From contig NZ_JOAP01000029.1 in the NCBI RefSeq assembly GCF_000720475.1, forward strand, positions 25,765 to 89,764: 64,000 bases of DNA, written 5' to 3'. The stretch is from Streptomyces aureocirculatus. GTDB lineage: Bacteria > Actinomycetota > Actinomycetes > Streptomycetales > Streptomycetaceae. The notes under the pieces were generated by a model, which saw only the letters and a list, made by a program, of their open reading frames with translations, searched no databases and was not told the origin of the DNA. A program made the position numbers and the translations under genes. Below, one piece after another: positions 54,855 through 64,000 of this stretch (within the stretch, counting starts at the first letter, position 1; the number at the start of each line of letters is the position of its first letter).

Positions 54855-55703
54855 CTACTCCGGGTTGTTCGCCGCCGCCGACGCCTGGGCCTCGCCGCGG
54901 CGGTTGATCTGGTGGAAGGTGAAGCGGGCGAGGTCGTCGCCGACCTCGTACGCGTTCTTGTCCTTCGTGGTGACGTCCTTGCCGTTCAGGAAGCCGGTCG
55001 TCGTGAAGTACGCGTAGCGCCCGTACGCGTTGTACGTGCCGCGGCAGACCGTGGTGCGGCAGAACGGGGCCACGCCCTTGCCGGACAGGGACCTCACCAG
55101 GCCGTCGTCGGCCTGCTTCTTCGCCCGGACGGCCTGGGCCTCGGTGTCGAAGACGGCGACGCCGACGGTGACGGCGATGCCCTTGCGGGCGTAGGTGGCG
55201 CGCAGCACCTCGGTGCACTTGTTCCTGGTCAGGACGGCGGCGAGCGCGGGCTGGGTGACGGAGGCGCACTTCTTGGTGCTGTCCGTGTCGCCCTTCTTGT
55301 AGACCCGCTCCCCGGAGGTCAGCTTCGTGCCGGGGAAGAAGGACTCGGGGCCGAGCGGGGCCTTGTCCTTCTTGGCGCTGGAGATGTAGTCCTTCGGGTC
55401 CGGCGGTGGCGGTGGCGTGGTCGCCTCGAAGGACGGCTCTGGGGCCGTGCTCGTGCCGGGGATGTCCGCGGTGGTGGGCAGCTCGCTCGCGGGCTTGTTG
55501 GAGGCGGTGGTGTCGTCGCTGTTCGCCGAGACCACCGCGACGGCCACGGCCGCGGCCACGCCGACCGTGGCGAGCGCGCCACCGCCGATCAGCAGCCACT
55601 TGCGGCGGCGGGCACGTGCCTCGGACGCTTCGGCGAGCGCCGCCCAGTCGGGGGTCTGCGGGCCCCCCGGACCCCACTGGGGTCCCCCTTGCCCAAAGCT
55701 CAT
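54855..55703 (-). CDS. Hypothetical membrane-anchored extracytoplasmic protein
   Basis: The 282-residue protein has a Gly/Pro/Gln-rich cytoplasmic start (MSFGQGGPQWGPGG), a basic RARRRK stop and one membrane helix (about residues 36-60). A Thr/Pro-rich linker leads to an exported domain with three or four cysteines (KKCASVTQ, RNKCTEV, FCRTTVCRG). It is widespread in Streptomyces to my knowledge but has no assigned function. The start is uncertain: ATG 55703 or ATG 55712. A TAAGAT on the minus strand (55716-55711) would make ATG 55703 leaderless. It is convergent with truA and divergent from the next gene. Confidence 0.8.
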   Translation of the reverse strand: MSFGQGGPQWGPGGPQTPDWAALAEASEARARRRKWLLIGGGALATVGVAAAVAVAVVSANSDDTTASNKPASELPTTADIPGTSTAPEPSFEATTPPPPPDPKDYISSAKKDKAPLGPESFFPGTKLTSGERVYKKGDTDSTKKCASVTQPALAAVLTRNKCTEVLRATYARKGIAVTVGVAVFDTEAQAVRAKKQADDGLVRSLSGKGVAPFCRTTVCRGTYNAYGRYAYFTTTGFLNGKDVTTKDKNAYEVGDDLARFTFHQINRRGEAQASAAANNPE

Positions 55704-55777
55704 GGGGCGCATCTTAGACGGGGCGAGGGGGATGTTGAGCCCGGCCCTGCGGCCCTTCTCGGCCTAGCCTGACCCGC

Positions 55778-57013
55778 ATGGATTCGGGCGAAACCGGTAA
55801 AAATCTCTTCCCTTCCGGCTCCGGCCCCACCGCATGGCTGGTGCGGCCCGCCGGATGGCACGCGTGGGCCGTCCTCGGGGTCGTCCTCGGGGCGGCGGCG
55901 CTGCGGATCGCGTACCGGGTACCGGACGGCGGCATGGACAACGCGATCGTGGTGCGGGCCGCGCAGGCCTGGCTCGACGGGCGGTCCCCGTACGCCGACC
56001 GGCACTTTCTCTATCTGCCGGGGGCCGTGCTCGCCGCGGTGCCGCAGGCGGTGTTCCCGGACGCGGCGCGGGTGCTCGTGCCGGTGGGGGTGGTGTCGGC
56101 GCTCGCTGCGGGCTGGGCCTGTGCGCTGCGGATCCACGGCGTCGCCCTGCGCAGCCGCTTCGCGGTGTTCGGCCTGCTCGGGCTCGTCCTCGGGTTCGCG
56201 CCGTTCGTGCACCTGGTGGAGCTCGGGAACTGGACCGTGGCGTCGGCCCTCGCGCTGCCGCTCGCGCTGCTGTGCGTCTGCCGGGGGCGGTGGGGGGCGG
56301 CCGGGGCGGTCGTGGGGGCCGCGATCGCGGTGAAGCCGCTGCTCGTGCCGGTGCTGCTGCTCTTCGTCCTCGGGCGGCGGTGGCGGGCCCTTGGCGTGGC
56401 GGTGGCCGTGCCCGTCGTGGTCTCGGTGCTCGCCGCGCTCGTGCTGCCCGACCCCGGGGCGTTCTTCACGCGGACACTGCCGTTCCTGCTGCGGGGCGAC
56501 GATCGGTTCGTGCGGCTGTACGAGGCTTCGCCCGCGGCTGTGCTGCCGCGTCTCGGGGTGCCGGAGGGGCTTGCCTCGCTGGTGTCCGTGGTGGGCGCTG
56601 GTGCGGGGGTTTACTGTGCGTGGCTGCGGTGGCGGGCCGGGGGGCCTGCCGCGGGGCGGGTCGTGGAGACCTCCGTGGCGCTGATGCTGGCCGCGTTTCT
56701 CGTGTCGCGGCCGTCGTACGACCACTATCTGCTGGTCGTGCTGCCGTTGCTGCTTGCCGGGGGGCTTGGGTGGGGGGCGCTGGTGCGGGGGCCCTGGTTC
56801 TGGGTGGCGCTTGTGCCGCAGGTGCCGGGGTTTGTGTGGGTGGGGGTGGAGCTGTTGCCGCAGCGGGCCTTCAAGGATGCGTTTACGCTCTGCGTGCTTG
56901 CGGGGGTCGTCTTCTGGGGGTGTGCGGGGCGCCTGCGGCGGGCTGGGGCGGCGGTGGCTGTGCCGTCCCGTCGGCCTGGGGATTGCCCCTCCGTCGACAT
57001 CACGGTCAGGTAA
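55778..57013 (+). CDS. GT87-like (DUF2029) polyprenyl-phosphate-dependent mannosyltransferase
   Basis: The 411-residue protein has about ten membrane helices. A conserved first loop ([20 protein letters not shown]), [17 protein letters not shown] and [15 protein letters not shown] match GT87-family glycosyltransferases, which use polyprenyl-phosphate sugars at the outer membrane face. It may mannosylate a lipid or exported polysaccharide; the acceptor is unknown. No Shine-Dalgarno is seen, and TAGCCT at 55765-55770 lies 8 bases before the ATG, so translation may be leaderless. Confidence 0.75.
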   Translation: MDSGETGKNLFPSGSGPTAWLVRPAGWHAWAVLGVVLGAAALRIAYRVPDGGMDNAIVVRAAQAWLDGRSPYADRHFLYLPGAVLAAVPQAVFPDAARVLVPVGVVSALAAGWACALRIHGVALRSRFAVFGLLGLVLGFAPFVHLVELGNWTVASALALPLALLCVCRGRWGAAGAVVGAAIAVKPLLVPVLLLFVLGRRWRALGVAVAVPVVVSVLAALVLPDPGAFFTRTLPFLLRGDDRFVRLYEASPAAVLPRLGVPEGLASLVSVVGAGAGVYCAWLRWRAGGPAAGRVVETSVALMLAAFLVSRPSYDHYLLVVLPLLLAGGLGWGALVRGPWFWVALVPQVPGFVWVGVELLPQRAFKDAFTLCVLAGVVFWGCAGRLRRAGAAVAVPSRRPGDCPSVDITVR

Positions 57014-57024
57014 GCCGGGGCTGT

Positions 57025-57073
57025 GCCCACCCTCCCCCAAGCTCTCGGCTCCGCTCGAGCAGGGAGGTACCCC
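57025..57073. repeat. Dispersed Streptomyces repeat downstream of the GT87-like gene
   Basis: CCCACCCTCCCCCAAGCTCT followed by CGGCTCCGCTCGAGCAGGGA and GGTACCCCC is recognisable as a common Streptomyces intergenic element. It lies 12 bases after the stop. Confidence 0.65.
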
Positions 57074-57086
57074 CCTCGCCCCTGGC

Positions 57087-57180
57087 GGACCAGTTGCCCA
57101 CAGAGGGGGGCGGACCGGCTGCCCGCAGAGGGAGTGGACAAGTTGCCCACCGGGGGAGCGGGACGGGTATCCATAGGGGG
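57087..57180. repeat. Degenerate 24-bp tandem repeats (about four copies)
   Basis: Units begin at 57087, 57112, 57136 and, weakly, 57160. Each starts GGAC and has a TTGCCCAC/CTGCCCGC core and an AGGGGG-like end. They fill the gap before the rplM promoter; function unknown. Confidence 0.7.
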
Positions 57181-57204
57181 AGACGGGGCAGTCGTGACGC
57201 CGTT

Positions 57205-57234
57205 TTGACCCGTACGGGGCACGGCGGGTATTCT
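57205..57234 (+). promoter_or_regulatory. Promoter of rplM-rpsI
   Basis: TTGACC at 57205-57210, 18 bp, TATTCT at 57229-57234. A start near 57241 gives a 207-base leader before rplM, long enough for regulation; no known leader was recognised. Confidence 0.75.
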
Positions 57235-57447
57235 GCCTGTTCGTTATGTGTATTGGCTTTCTCATTCTCACGTGAGGGGCCCTTACACCGGCCCACCGGG
57301 CCGATGACCAGCGGCAGGACTCGGTTGCGTCACCGAGGTCCGCCAAGGCTGTCGTCCATCGTCCGAGGTGGCCTTGTCAGGACCCTTCCCGAGGTTCGAG
57401 CTGAACCGAGGGAAACCCCACCTCTGAAGAAGCGAAGGCTACGAACC

Positions 57448-57891
57448 GTGCGTACGTACAGCCCCAAGCCCGGCGATGTGACCCGCCAGTGGCACGTCAT
57501 CGACGCCCAGGACGTCGTCCTGGGACGCCTGGCGACCACTGCAGCCAGCCTGTTGCGCGGCAAGCACAAGCCGATCTACGCGCCCCACGTTGACACCGGT
57601 GACTTCGTCATCATCATCAACGCCGACAAGGTGCACCTGTCCGGCAACAAGCGGACCCAGAAGATGGCGTACCGCCACTCCGGGTACCCGGGCGGCCTCC
57701 GCTCGGTCCGCTACGACGAGCTTCTCGACAAGAACCCCGAGAAGGCCGTCGAGAAGGCCGTCAAGGGCATGCTCCCGAAGAACACGCTGGGCCGTCAGAT
57801 GCTCTCGAAGCTGAAGGTCTACAAGGGTGACCAGCACCCGCACGGCGCGCAGCAGCCGCAGCCGTTCGAGATCACCCAGGTCGCGCAGTAA
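57448..57891 (+). CDS. rplM: 50S ribosomal protein L13
   Basis: The 147-residue early assembly protein has [40 protein letters not shown] and the signature [20 protein letters not shown]. Start GTG 57448, with AAGG upstream. rpsI follows after 42 bases. Confidence 0.97.
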   Translation: MRTYSPKPGDVTRQWHVIDAQDVVLGRLATTAASLLRGKHKPIYAPHVDTGDFVIIINADKVHLSGNKRTQKMAYRHSGYPGGLRSVRYDELLDKNPEKAVEKAVKGMLPKNTLGRQMLSKLKVYKGDQHPHGAQQPQPFEITQVAQ

Positions 57892-57933
57892 GTCCGGCCA
57901 CCCCCTAAGCCTGAAGAGAATCTGAGGAGCATC

Positions 57934-58449
57934 GTGGCCGAGACCACCCCTGAGCAGCCTGTCGACGAGACTGTCGACATCGAGCACTACACCACCGAGT
58001 CGGACGCGCCCGTCGAGGGCGAGTACACCTCGGAGTCCAACGCCGCGCGCTTCGGTGACCCGCAGCCGGCCGCCGGCCTTGGCCGTCGCAAGAACGCCAT
58101 CGCCCGCGTCCGGATCGTCCCGGGCTCCGGCAAGTGGAAGATCAACGGGCGTACGCTCGAGGACTACTTCCCGAACAAGGTGCACCAGCAGGAAGTCAAC
58201 GAGCCCTTCAAGGTGCTCGAGCTCGACGACCGCTACGACGTCATCGCCCGCATCGCGGGTGGCGGTGTGTCCGGCCAGGCCGGCGCCCTGCGCCTCGGTG
58301 TGGCCCGCGCCCTGAACGAGGCCGACGTGGACAACAACCGCGGCGCCCTCAAGAAGGCCGGCTTCCTCAAGCGCGACGACCGTGCGGTCGAGCGCAAGAA
58401 GGCCGGTCTCAAGAAGGCCCGCAAGGCCCCGCAGTACAGCAAGCGCTAG
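57934..58449 (+). CDS. rpsI: 30S ribosomal protein S9
   Basis: The 171-residue protein reaches the P site with its C-terminal tail ([12 protein letters not shown]). The core starts at about residue 48 ([20 protein letters not shown]); the first 45 residues are an acidic extension ([20 protein letters not shown]) absent from E. coli S9. GTG 57934 follows GAGGAG. A terminator follows. Confidence 0.97.
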   Translation: MAETTPEQPVDETVDIEHYTTESDAPVEGEYTSESNAARFGDPQPAAGLGRRKNAIARVRIVPGSGKWKINGRTLEDYFPNKVHQQEVNEPFKVLELDDRYDVIARIAGGGVSGQAGALRLGVARALNEADVDNNRGALKKAGFLKRDDRAVERKKAGLKKARKAPQYSKR

Positions 58450-58473
58450 TCTTCGCTGCCTGCAGCACTTCCC

Positions 58474-58516
58474 GAACGCCCCGGCGGCACCCTGTGTGCT
58501 GTCGGGGCGTTCGTTT
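58474..58516 (+). terminator. Terminator after rpsI
   Basis: Stem 58474-58482 with 58504-58512 (GAACGCCCC/GGGGCGTTC) followed by GTTTA. Confidence 0.75.
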
Positions 58517-58638
58517 ATCAGCACCCCATGATCCGGGGTAGAAGTTCGACAGGCTGAGCGGCCGAGGGCCGCGCGGTGGAGGCGCAGACGTCACCGCGTC
58601 CGCAGGACCAGCCGACACTCAATGTTCGGAGGACACCA

Positions 58639-60006
58639 GTGGGACGACTCTTCGGCACGGACGGTGTGCGCGGTGTCGCCAACGTCGACCTGACGGCCGA
58701 GCTCGCGCTCGGGCTCTCGGTCGCCGCGGCGCATGTGCTAGCCGAAGCGGGCACCTTCGAGGGCCACCGTCCGACGGCGGTGGTAGGGCGTGACCCGCGC
58801 GCGTCCGGGGAGTTCCTGGAGGCCGCGGTGGTCGCGGGCCTCGCCAGCGCGGGCGTGGACGTCCTGCGCGTCGGTGTGCTGCCCACCCCCGCGGTGGCCC
58901 ATCTCACCGGTGCCCTCGGCGCCGACCTCGGTGTGATGCTCTCCGCGAGCCACAACGCGATGCCCGACAACGGCATCAAGTTCTTCGCCCGCGGCGGCCA
59001 CAAGCTCGCCGACGACCTCGAGGACCGCATCGAGGCCGAGTACGACAACCAGTTCGTGCACCGCACCGCCGCCCCCTGGCAGCGCCCCACGGGTGCGGGC
59101 GTCGGCCGTGTCACCACGTACGACGAGGGCTTCGACCAGTACGTCGCCCACCTCATCGGCGTCCTGCCGGGCCGCCTCGACGGCATCAAGGTCGTCCTGG
59201 ACGAGGCCCACGGCGCGGCCTCGCGGGTCTCGCCGGAGGCGTTCGCGCGGGCCGGTGCCGAGATCATCACGATCGGCGCCAAGCCGGACGGCCTCAACAT
59301 CAACGAGGGCTGCGGCTCCACCCATCTCGGCCTCCTGAAGGCCGCCGTCGTCGAGCACGGCGCCGACCTCGGCATCGCCCACGACGGTGACGCCGACCGC
59401 TGTCTCGCCGTGGACCACACCGGCGCCGAGGTCGACGGCGACCAGATCCTCGCCGTCCTCGCCCTCGCCATGCGCGAGCGCGGTGCCCTGCGCCAGGACA
59501 CCGTTGTCGCGACCGTCATGTCGAACCTGGGCTTCAAGCTGGCCATGGAGCGCGAGGGCCTGTCCCTCGTCCAGACGGCCGTCGGCGACCGGTACGTCCT
59601 GGAGTCGATGAAGGAGCACGGCTACGCCCTCGGCGGCGAGCAGTCCGGCCACGTCATCGTCCTGGACCACGCCACCACCGGCGACGGCACCCTGACCGGT
59701 CTGCTGCTCGCGGCCCGCGTCGCCCAGACCGGCAAGCCGCTCGCCGAGCTCGCCGCCGTCATGGAGCGCCTGCCGCAGGTCCTCGTCAACGTCCCCGACG
59801 TCGACAAGTCCCGGGTGAAGACCTCGCCCGAGCTGTCCGCGGCCGTCACCGAGGCCGAGCGCGAGCTCGGCGGCACCGGCCGGGTGCTGCTCAGGCCGTC
59901 GGGCACCGAGCCGCTGGTGCGCGTCATGGTGGAGGCCGCCGACATCGAGCAGGCCCGTTCGGTCGCCGGGCGCCTCGCCGACGTGGTGAAGTCCGCCCTC
60001 GGCTAG
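58639..60006 (+). CDS. glmM: Phosphoglucosamine mutase
   Basis: The 455-residue enzyme converts glucosamine-6-P to glucosamine-1-P for UDP-GlcNAc synthesis. [20 protein letters not shown] starts the protein, the phosphoserine is S104 in [14 protein letters not shown], magnesium-binding [12 protein letters not shown] follows, and GEQSGHVI and [12 protein letters not shown] bind sugar and phosphate. GTG 58639 follows GGAGG. It comes after rplM-rpsI, as in many Gram-positives. Its TAG is shared with the convergent DUF389 gene. Confidence 0.96.
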   Translation: MGRLFGTDGVRGVANVDLTAELALGLSVAAAHVLAEAGTFEGHRPTAVVGRDPRASGEFLEAAVVAGLASAGVDVLRVGVLPTPAVAHLTGALGADLGVMLSASHNAMPDNGIKFFARGGHKLADDLEDRIEAEYDNQFVHRTAAPWQRPTGAGVGRVTTYDEGFDQYVAHLIGVLPGRLDGIKVVLDEAHGAASRVSPEAFARAGAEIITIGAKPDGLNINEGCGSTHLGLLKAAVVEHGADLGIAHDGDADRCLAVDHTGAEVDGDQILAVLALAMRERGALRQDTVVATVMSNLGFKLAMEREGLSLVQTAVGDRYVLESMKEHGYALGGEQSGHVIVLDHATTGDGTLTGLLLAARVAQTGKPLAELAAVMERLPQVLVNVPDVDKSRVKTSPELSAAVTEAERELGGTGRVLLRPSGTEPLVRVMVEAADIEQARSVAGRLADVVKSALG

Positions 60007-60953
60007 CCCACCGGATGTTTCCGCGCGGTACGTTCACGCTGCCGCGCCCAGAGCAGCTTCTGGGTGAGCAGTGTGAGCGTACCGGCGAGGACGATGCCGA
60101 GCAGGTTCAGGAGCAACTGCTCGGTGGAGCCCCAGGCCTGCCTGTACTCGCTGTAGGCGAAGGCGACCGCGGCGTTCGCCGCCGCGGGGACCGTTGTCAC
60201 GGAGATCGCGACGCCCACCAGGGCGCCCGACTTCGCCGACGTCAGCGAGAGGGTGCCGGCGGCGCCCGCGAGGACGGCCACGACGAAGGAGAACCAGTCG
60301 GGCCGGTAGATGAAGTTGGTGTTGGGACGCTCGGCCTTGAGCTGGGCCCGGTGGAAGAGGTCCACCGCGTCCATGAGGAGACTGAAGCCGACCGTCACCG
60401 CCATCGCCGCCGCGAAGCCCACGAGCAGCGCGATCAGCGAGCGCAGCGCGAGCCGCGGCGCGCGCTGGACCAGGGCCGTGCAGAAACCCGCGAGCGGACC
60501 GAACTCCGGGCCCACCGCCATCGCGCCGACGATCAGGATCGCGTTGTCGAGGACGACACCGCACGCGGCGATCATCGTGGCGAGCGTGATGAAGGCGACA
60601 TAGGTGACGGAGAGCGTGGACTCCTCGTGCGTCGCCTCCGTCAACTGCTCCCACAGGACCGCGTCCGCGCCCTCGCCCGGCGCGTCGTCCTCCGCCTTGT
60701 CGGCCCGCTTCGACAGCGACAGGTCGATGTTCTCCAGGGCGATGGAGCCGTGCTCGTCGATCTTCAGCGCGCGCAGTCCGTCGATCAGCTCGTCGCCCGC
60801 CTCCCGGGCGACGTCGCACATCACGATGTCCCCGACGGGGTTGCGCGCCGCGCCCGACACCACGGCCAGATGAGCGGTGCCCGGCGTGTTCTCGATCAGG
60901 CGCACCACGTCCGCGGTGCTGTCCGCAGGGGTGATCAGGCGCAGATGCAGCAT
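60003..60953 (-). CDS. DUF389 family membrane protein
   Basis: The 316-residue protein has an N-terminal ACT-like cytoplasmic region ([20 protein letters not shown], then [11 protein letters not shown]). About six membrane helices follow, with AIVIVGAM-like [20 protein letters not shown], the DUF389 hallmark. Function is unknown. The stop codon (CTA at 60003-60005) overlaps the glmM stop, so the two genes are convergent with shared bases and no terminator between them. It lies 38 bases downstream of coaA and may be in its transcript. Confidence 0.88.
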   Translation of the reverse strand: MLHLRLITPADSTADVVRLIENTPGTAHLAVVSGAARNPVGDIVMCDVAREAGDELIDGLRALKIDEHGSIALENIDLSLSKRADKAEDDAPGEGADAVLWEQLTEATHEESTLSVTYVAFITLATMIAACGVVLDNAILIVGAMAVGPEFGPLAGFCTALVQRAPRLALRSLIALLVGFAAAMAVTVGFSLLMDAVDLFHRAQLKAERPNTNFIYRPDWFSFVVAVLAGAAGTLSLTSAKSGALVGVAISVTTVPAAANAAVAFAYSEYRQAWGSTEQLLLNLLGIVLAGTLTLLTQKLLWARQRERTARKHPVG

Positions 60954-60991
60954 GACCGCACCCTAACGCCGGTACGGCCGTCCGCCGCCGG

Positions 60992-61990
60992 TCAGAGTTT
61001 GCGCAGGCTCAGCCGCTGCACCTTGTGGTCGGGGCCCTTGCGGACGACGAGGGTGGCGCGGCCCCGGGTGGGGGCCACGTTCTCCAGGAGATTGACCTTG
61101 TTGATCGTCCGCCAGGTCGTGCGCGCGTAGTCGAGGGCCTCCTCCTCGGAGACCTGGGTGTACTTGCGGAAGTAGGAGGACGGGTCCTGGAACGCCGTGG
61201 CCCGCAGCTTGCGGAAGCGGTTCAGGTACCAGCGCTCGACGTCCTCGGCGCGCGCGTCCACGTACACACTGAAGTCGAAGTAGTCGGCGAGGCCCACGCG
61301 GGTGCGGCCGTCCTTGCCGGGCAGCGCCGGCTGAAGGACGTTCAGGCCCTCGACGATCAGGATGTCCGGGCGGCGGACGGTGAGGCGCTCGCCGGGCACG
61401 ATGTCGTAGATCAGGTGCGAGTAGACGGGGGCCGTCACCTCGTCCTTGCCGGCCTTGATGTCGGCGACGAAGCGGGTCAGGGCCCGCCGGTCGTACGACT
61501 CCGGGAAGCCCTTGCGCGACATCAGGCCGCGGGCCTGGAGCTCCTTGGTGGGCAGCAGGAAGCCGTCGGTGGTGACCCGCTCCACGCGCGGGTGCTCCGG
61601 CCAGCGGGACAGCAGGGCCTGGAGCAGGCGGGCGACCGTGGACTTGCCGACGGCCACCGAGCCCGCGACGCCTATCACGAACGGCGTGCCGGTCTGGGCC
61701 GCCCGTTCGCCGGTGTTGCCGAGGAAGGTGTTCAGGGCGCCGCGCAGGCCGTCGGTGGCGCCCACGTACAGGTTCAGCAGGCGCGAGAGCGGCAGATAGA
61801 TGTCACGGACCTCGTCGAGGTCGATGACGTCGCCGAGACCGCGCACCTTCTCGACCTCGGCGGCGGTGAGGGGGAGCGGCGTCTTGTCCCGGAGCGCGCT
61901 CCACTGGGAACGGGTGAGGTCGAGGTAAGGGGTCGCCTCCGGCCGGTGCCGGTGGGCGCCCCGCGGCGGCGAGGAGGCCGAAGAGATCAC
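60992..61990 (-). CDS. coaA: Pantothenate kinase type I
   Basis: The 332-residue enzyme phosphorylates pantothenate, the first step to CoA. It shows the P-loop [65 protein letters not shown] and [11 protein letters not shown]. The GTG at 61990 gives the expected N-terminus ([15 protein letters not shown]). It has no Shine-Dalgarno, and a TAACAAT a few bases upstream suggests a leaderless message. It precedes the DUF389 gene. Confidence 0.95.
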   Translation of the reverse strand: MISSASSPPRGAHRHRPEATPYLDLTRSQWSALRDKTPLPLTAAEVEKVRGLGDVIDLDEVRDIYLPLSRLLNLYVGATDGLRGALNTFLGNTGERAAQTGTPFVIGVAGSVAVGKSTVARLLQALLSRWPEHPRVERVTTDGFLLPTKELQARGLMSRKGFPESYDRRALTRFVADIKAGKDEVTAPVYSHLIYDIVPGERLTVRRPDILIVEGLNVLQPALPGKDGRTRVGLADYFDFSVYVDARAEDVERWYLNRFRKLRATAFQDPSSYFRKYTQVSEEEALDYARTTWRTINKVNLLENVAPTRGRATLVVRKGPDHKVQRLSLRKL

Positions 61991-62050
61991 AGTCCATTGT
62001 TACGGCTGTTTGAACGCGGGCGCGGGTGGGGTGCGTCACCCTGGCGGGCG

Positions 62051-62120
62051 GCCCGGCGGTCACCCCGGCGTCGGCCCGGCGGTCACCCCCGGCGTCGGCT
62101 CGGCAGTCACCCTGGCGTCG
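62051..62120. repeat. Tandem repeat of about 23 bp upstream of acpS
   Basis: Units 62051-62073, 62074-62097 and 62098-62120 each read as GCCCGGCGGTCACCCCGGCG-TCG with few changes; a partial unit precedes. It lies in the coaA-acpS divergent promoter region. Confidence 0.85.
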
Positions 62121-62230
62121 GCTCGGTGTTCGCCGTGGTGTCGGTGGCGCTCGTACCGTCGTTGCGTGGTTCGGTGTGGGGGCGCTGTGGGTTGGTGTGG
62201 GGTTCGTTTTTCAGTTGGTTGGAGTTGTTT

Positions 62231-62599
62231 GTGATTATCGGGGTGGGCATCGACGTGGCCGAGATCGATCGGTTCGCCGAATCGATCGCGCGGCGGCCCG
62301 GCATGCGGCAACGCATTTTCGTCGAGGCGGAGTTGTATCTCCCCGACGGGGAGCGGCGCGGGATCGCCTCCCTCGCCGCGCGCTTCGCCGCCAAGGAGGC
62401 GCTCGCCAAGGCGCTCGGGGCGCCCGCGGGGCTGCGGTGGGTCGACGCTGAGGTGTACGTCGAGGAGAGCGGGCAGCCGCGGCTTCGGGTGCGGGGGACT
62501 GTGGCTGCGCGTGCGGAGGCGTTGGGGGTGCGGGGGTGGCACGTCTCCATGAGCCATGACGCGGGGGTGGCTTCCGCCGTGGTCATCGCGGAGGGGTAG
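62231..62599 (+). CDS. acpS: Holo-[acyl-carrier-protein] synthase
   Basis: The 122-residue AcpS-type phosphopantetheinyl transferase moves the CoA arm onto carrier proteins. Metal-binding Asp8 is in [12 protein letters not shown] and Glu56 in [26 protein letters not shown] is the C-terminal motif. In Streptomyces such an enzyme can serve fatty acid and polyketide carriers. GTG 62231 has GGAG upstream. It is followed by nnr after 54 bases. Confidence 0.94.
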   Translation: MIIGVGIDVAEIDRFAESIARRPGMRQRIFVEAELYLPDGERRGIASLAARFAAKEALAKALGAPAGLRWVDAEVYVEESGQPRLRVRGTVAARAEALGVRGWHVSMSHDAGVASAVVIAEG

Positions 62600-62653
62600 G
62601 CCCCGTTCCGGGGCGCGGGTGCCCTGTGCGGTGGGGTGCGCGAAACTTGAGGG

Positions 62654-64000
62654 ATGCGTACTGCGTACAGCGTGGACAGTGTCCGAGCCGCCGAGCGCGC
62701 GCTGATGGCCCGGGTGCCGGACGGCGCCCTGATGCAGCGGGCCGCCGCCGGGCTCGCCGTGGTCTGCGGGCAGTTGCTCGGCAGGGTGTACGGGGCGCGC
62801 GTCGTGCTCCTCGTCGGCAGCGGCGACAACGGCGGTGACGCCCTGTACGCCGGTGCCCGGCTCGCGCGGCGCGGTGCCGGGGTGACCGCGGTGCTGCTCG
62901 CCCCCGAGCGGGCGCACGCCGGTGGGCTCGCCGCCCTGCTTCGCGCCGGGGGGCGGGTCGTCGACGGCCCCGCCGGTGGCGGCTCCGACGTCTCCGAGCG
63001 GGCCCTGGCCGCCCTGGACGGGGCCCGGCTCGTCGTCGACGGCATCGTCGGCATCGGCGGCAAGGGCGGGCTGCGGGCCCCGGCCGCGCGGCTCGTGCGC
63101 GCCGCCGCCGACTCCGGTGCCCTGATCGTCTCCGTCGACCTGCCGAGCGGTGTGGACGCCGACACCGGGCAGGTGCGCGGGGACGCCGTCCGCGCCGACG
63201 CGACCGTGACGTTCGGGACGTACAAGCCCGGCCTCCTCGTCGACCCCGGGCGTGAGTACGCCGGAGCCGTACGCCTCGTCGACATCGGCCTCGACGAGGA
63301 ACTCGGCGTCCACGAGCCCGCCCTTGAAGCCCTCCAGTACGCCGACGTCGAGCGGCTGCTGCCCGTGCCCGGTGCCGAGAGCGACAAGTACCGGCGCGGG
63401 GTCGTGGGCGTCGTCGCCGGGTCCGCCCGCTATCCGGGGGCCGCCGTGCTGTGTGTCGCCGGGGCGCTGCGGGGTGGGGCCGGGGCCGTTCGGTACGTGG
63501 GGCCCGCCGCCGACGCCGTCATCGCGCGCTTTCCCGAAGCCCTCGTCTCCGCCGGGCCGCCTGCCGCTGCCGGGCGGGTGCAGGCCTGGGTCGCCGGGCC
63601 GGGGCTCGGTGACGACGTCGCGTCTCTGCGGGACGTGGTGGCCGCCGACGTGCCCGTCCTGATCGACGCCGACGGGCTGCGGCTCGTGGACGCCTCCGCC
63701 GTGCGGGGGCGGGGCGCTCCTACGCTGCTCACCCCGCACGCCGGGGAGGCCGCCGCGCTGCTCGGTGTCTCCCGGGAGGAGGTCGAGGGGGCTCGGCTCG
63801 ACTCCGTGCGGGAGTTGGCCGCTCGGTACTCGGCCACGGTGCTGCTCAAGGGGTCGACCACGGTGGTCGCCTCGCCGGTGGGGGGTGGTGGTGGGGCGGT
63901 GCGGGTCAATCCGACGGGGACGTCGTGGTTGGCCACCGCGGGGAGTGGTGATGTGCTGTCGGGGCTTGCCGGGTCGTTGTTGGCGGCGGGGCTCGGGGCG
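62654..64000 (+). CDS. nnr: Bifunctional NAD(P)H-hydrate epimerase/ADP-dependent dehydratase (3' truncated)
   Basis: 449 codons are open to the window edge. The N-terminal YjeF epimerase half (MRTAYSVDSVRAAERALMAR, VGSGDNGGDALYAG, SVDLPSGVDADTG) leads to the ribokinase-like dehydratase half (about residue 235 on) with GVVGVVAGSARYPGAAVLC, LIDADGLRL, LLTPHAGEAAALLG and TAGSGDVLSGLAGSL. It repairs hydrated NAD(P)H. GAGGG lies right before the ATG. The acpS-nnr pairing is common in actinobacteria; alr normally follows outside. Confidence 0.93.
   Translation, partial: MRTAYSVDSVRAAERALMARVPDGALMQRAAAGLAVVCGQLLGRVYGARVVLLVGSGDNGGDALYAGARLARRGAGVTAVLLAPERAHAGGLAALLRAGGRVVDGPAGGGSDVSERALAALDGARLVVDGIVGIGGKGGLRAPAARLVRAAADSGALIVSVDLPSGVDADTGQVRGDAVRADATVTFGTYKPGLLVDPGREYAGAVRLVDIGLDEELGVHEPALEALQYADVERLLPVPGAESDKYRRGVVGVVAGSARYPGAAVLCVAGALRGGAGAVRYVGPAADAVIARFPEALVSAGPPAAAGRVQAWVAGPGLGDDVASLRDVVAADVPVLIDADGLRLVDASAVRGRGAPTLLTPHAGEAAALLGVSREEVEGARLDSVRELAARYSATVLLKGSTTVVASPVGGGGGAVRVNPTGTSWLATAGSGDVLSGLAGSLLAAGLGA

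Noticed and set aside
53722..55677. A 651-residue minus-strand frame over truA.
   Set aside because: It overlaps a clear truA with intact motifs and has Arg/Gly/Pro-rich shadow composition.
57087..57180. Possible small CRISPR array.
   Set aside because: Units are contiguous and degenerate, with no spacers and no cas genes.

Overview
The window is a high-GC actinobacterial chromosome segment, almost certainly Streptomyces. Evidence: very high GC at third codon positions, frequent GTG and some TTG starts, a 1161-residue RpoB whose rifampicin region matches S. coelicolor numbering (H437, S433, R440), Streptomyces-type intergenic palindromes, and actinobacterial gene order. It is mostly core genome: transcription, translation, cell-wall precursors and cofactor enzymes. 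I see no prophage, insertion sequence, CRISPR array, rRNA operon or origin, and no convincing new multi-gene system. The best leads are regulatory and organisational.

Layout. 1-16 kb: the end of a NuoN-like complex I subunit, htpX and a YccF protein, an APC permease, yajQ, tRNA-Tyr, a secreted polysaccharide deacetylase, a small Cys-containing protein, a Rossmann epimerase, an amidohydrolase, tRNA-Thr, tRNA-Met, rpmG, a MaoC/Had dehydratase pair, a TetR-MFS efflux pair with matching operators, murB, adenosine deaminase, an aminotransferase and tRNA-Trp. 16-23.3 kb: secE-nusG, an unexpected secreted Cys protein, rplK-rplA, two lipoproteins, then rplJ-rplL behind an L10-type leader with an attenuator. 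23.4-31.5 kb: rpoB-rpoC. 31.5-36.9 kb: a DUF1707 membrane protein and the str operon rpsL-rpsG-fusA-tuf. 37.3-53.8 kb: the S10-spc-alpha ribosomal supercluster (rpsJ to rplQ) with secY, adk, map, infA, rpmJ and rpoA inside it. 54-64 kb: truA, a membrane-anchored protein, a GT87-like glycosyltransferase, rplM-rpsI, glmM, a DUF389 protein, coaA, acpS and the start of nnr, which runs off the window.

How it works together: SecE and SecY form the translocon core. NusG, RpoA, RpoB and RpoC form the transcription machinery beside the ribosomal proteins, EF-G, EF-Tu and IF-1. Adk, methionine aminopeptidase and TruA support protein and RNA maturation. MurB and GlmM supply peptidoglycan precursors. CoaA, AcpS and Nnr feed CoA, carrier-protein and NAD(P)H repair chemistry.

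Most notable observations: a near-identical 25-nt leader hairpin upstream of both rpsL and rpsJ; a pair of GTTAGT-N8-ACTAAC operators, one lying between the -35 and -10 of the tetR gene; a secreted Cys protein with its own terminators splitting nusG from rplK; a SigR-like promoter for htpX; a 34-bp duplication of an aminotransferase 3' end; and several short tandem repeats near gene ends.
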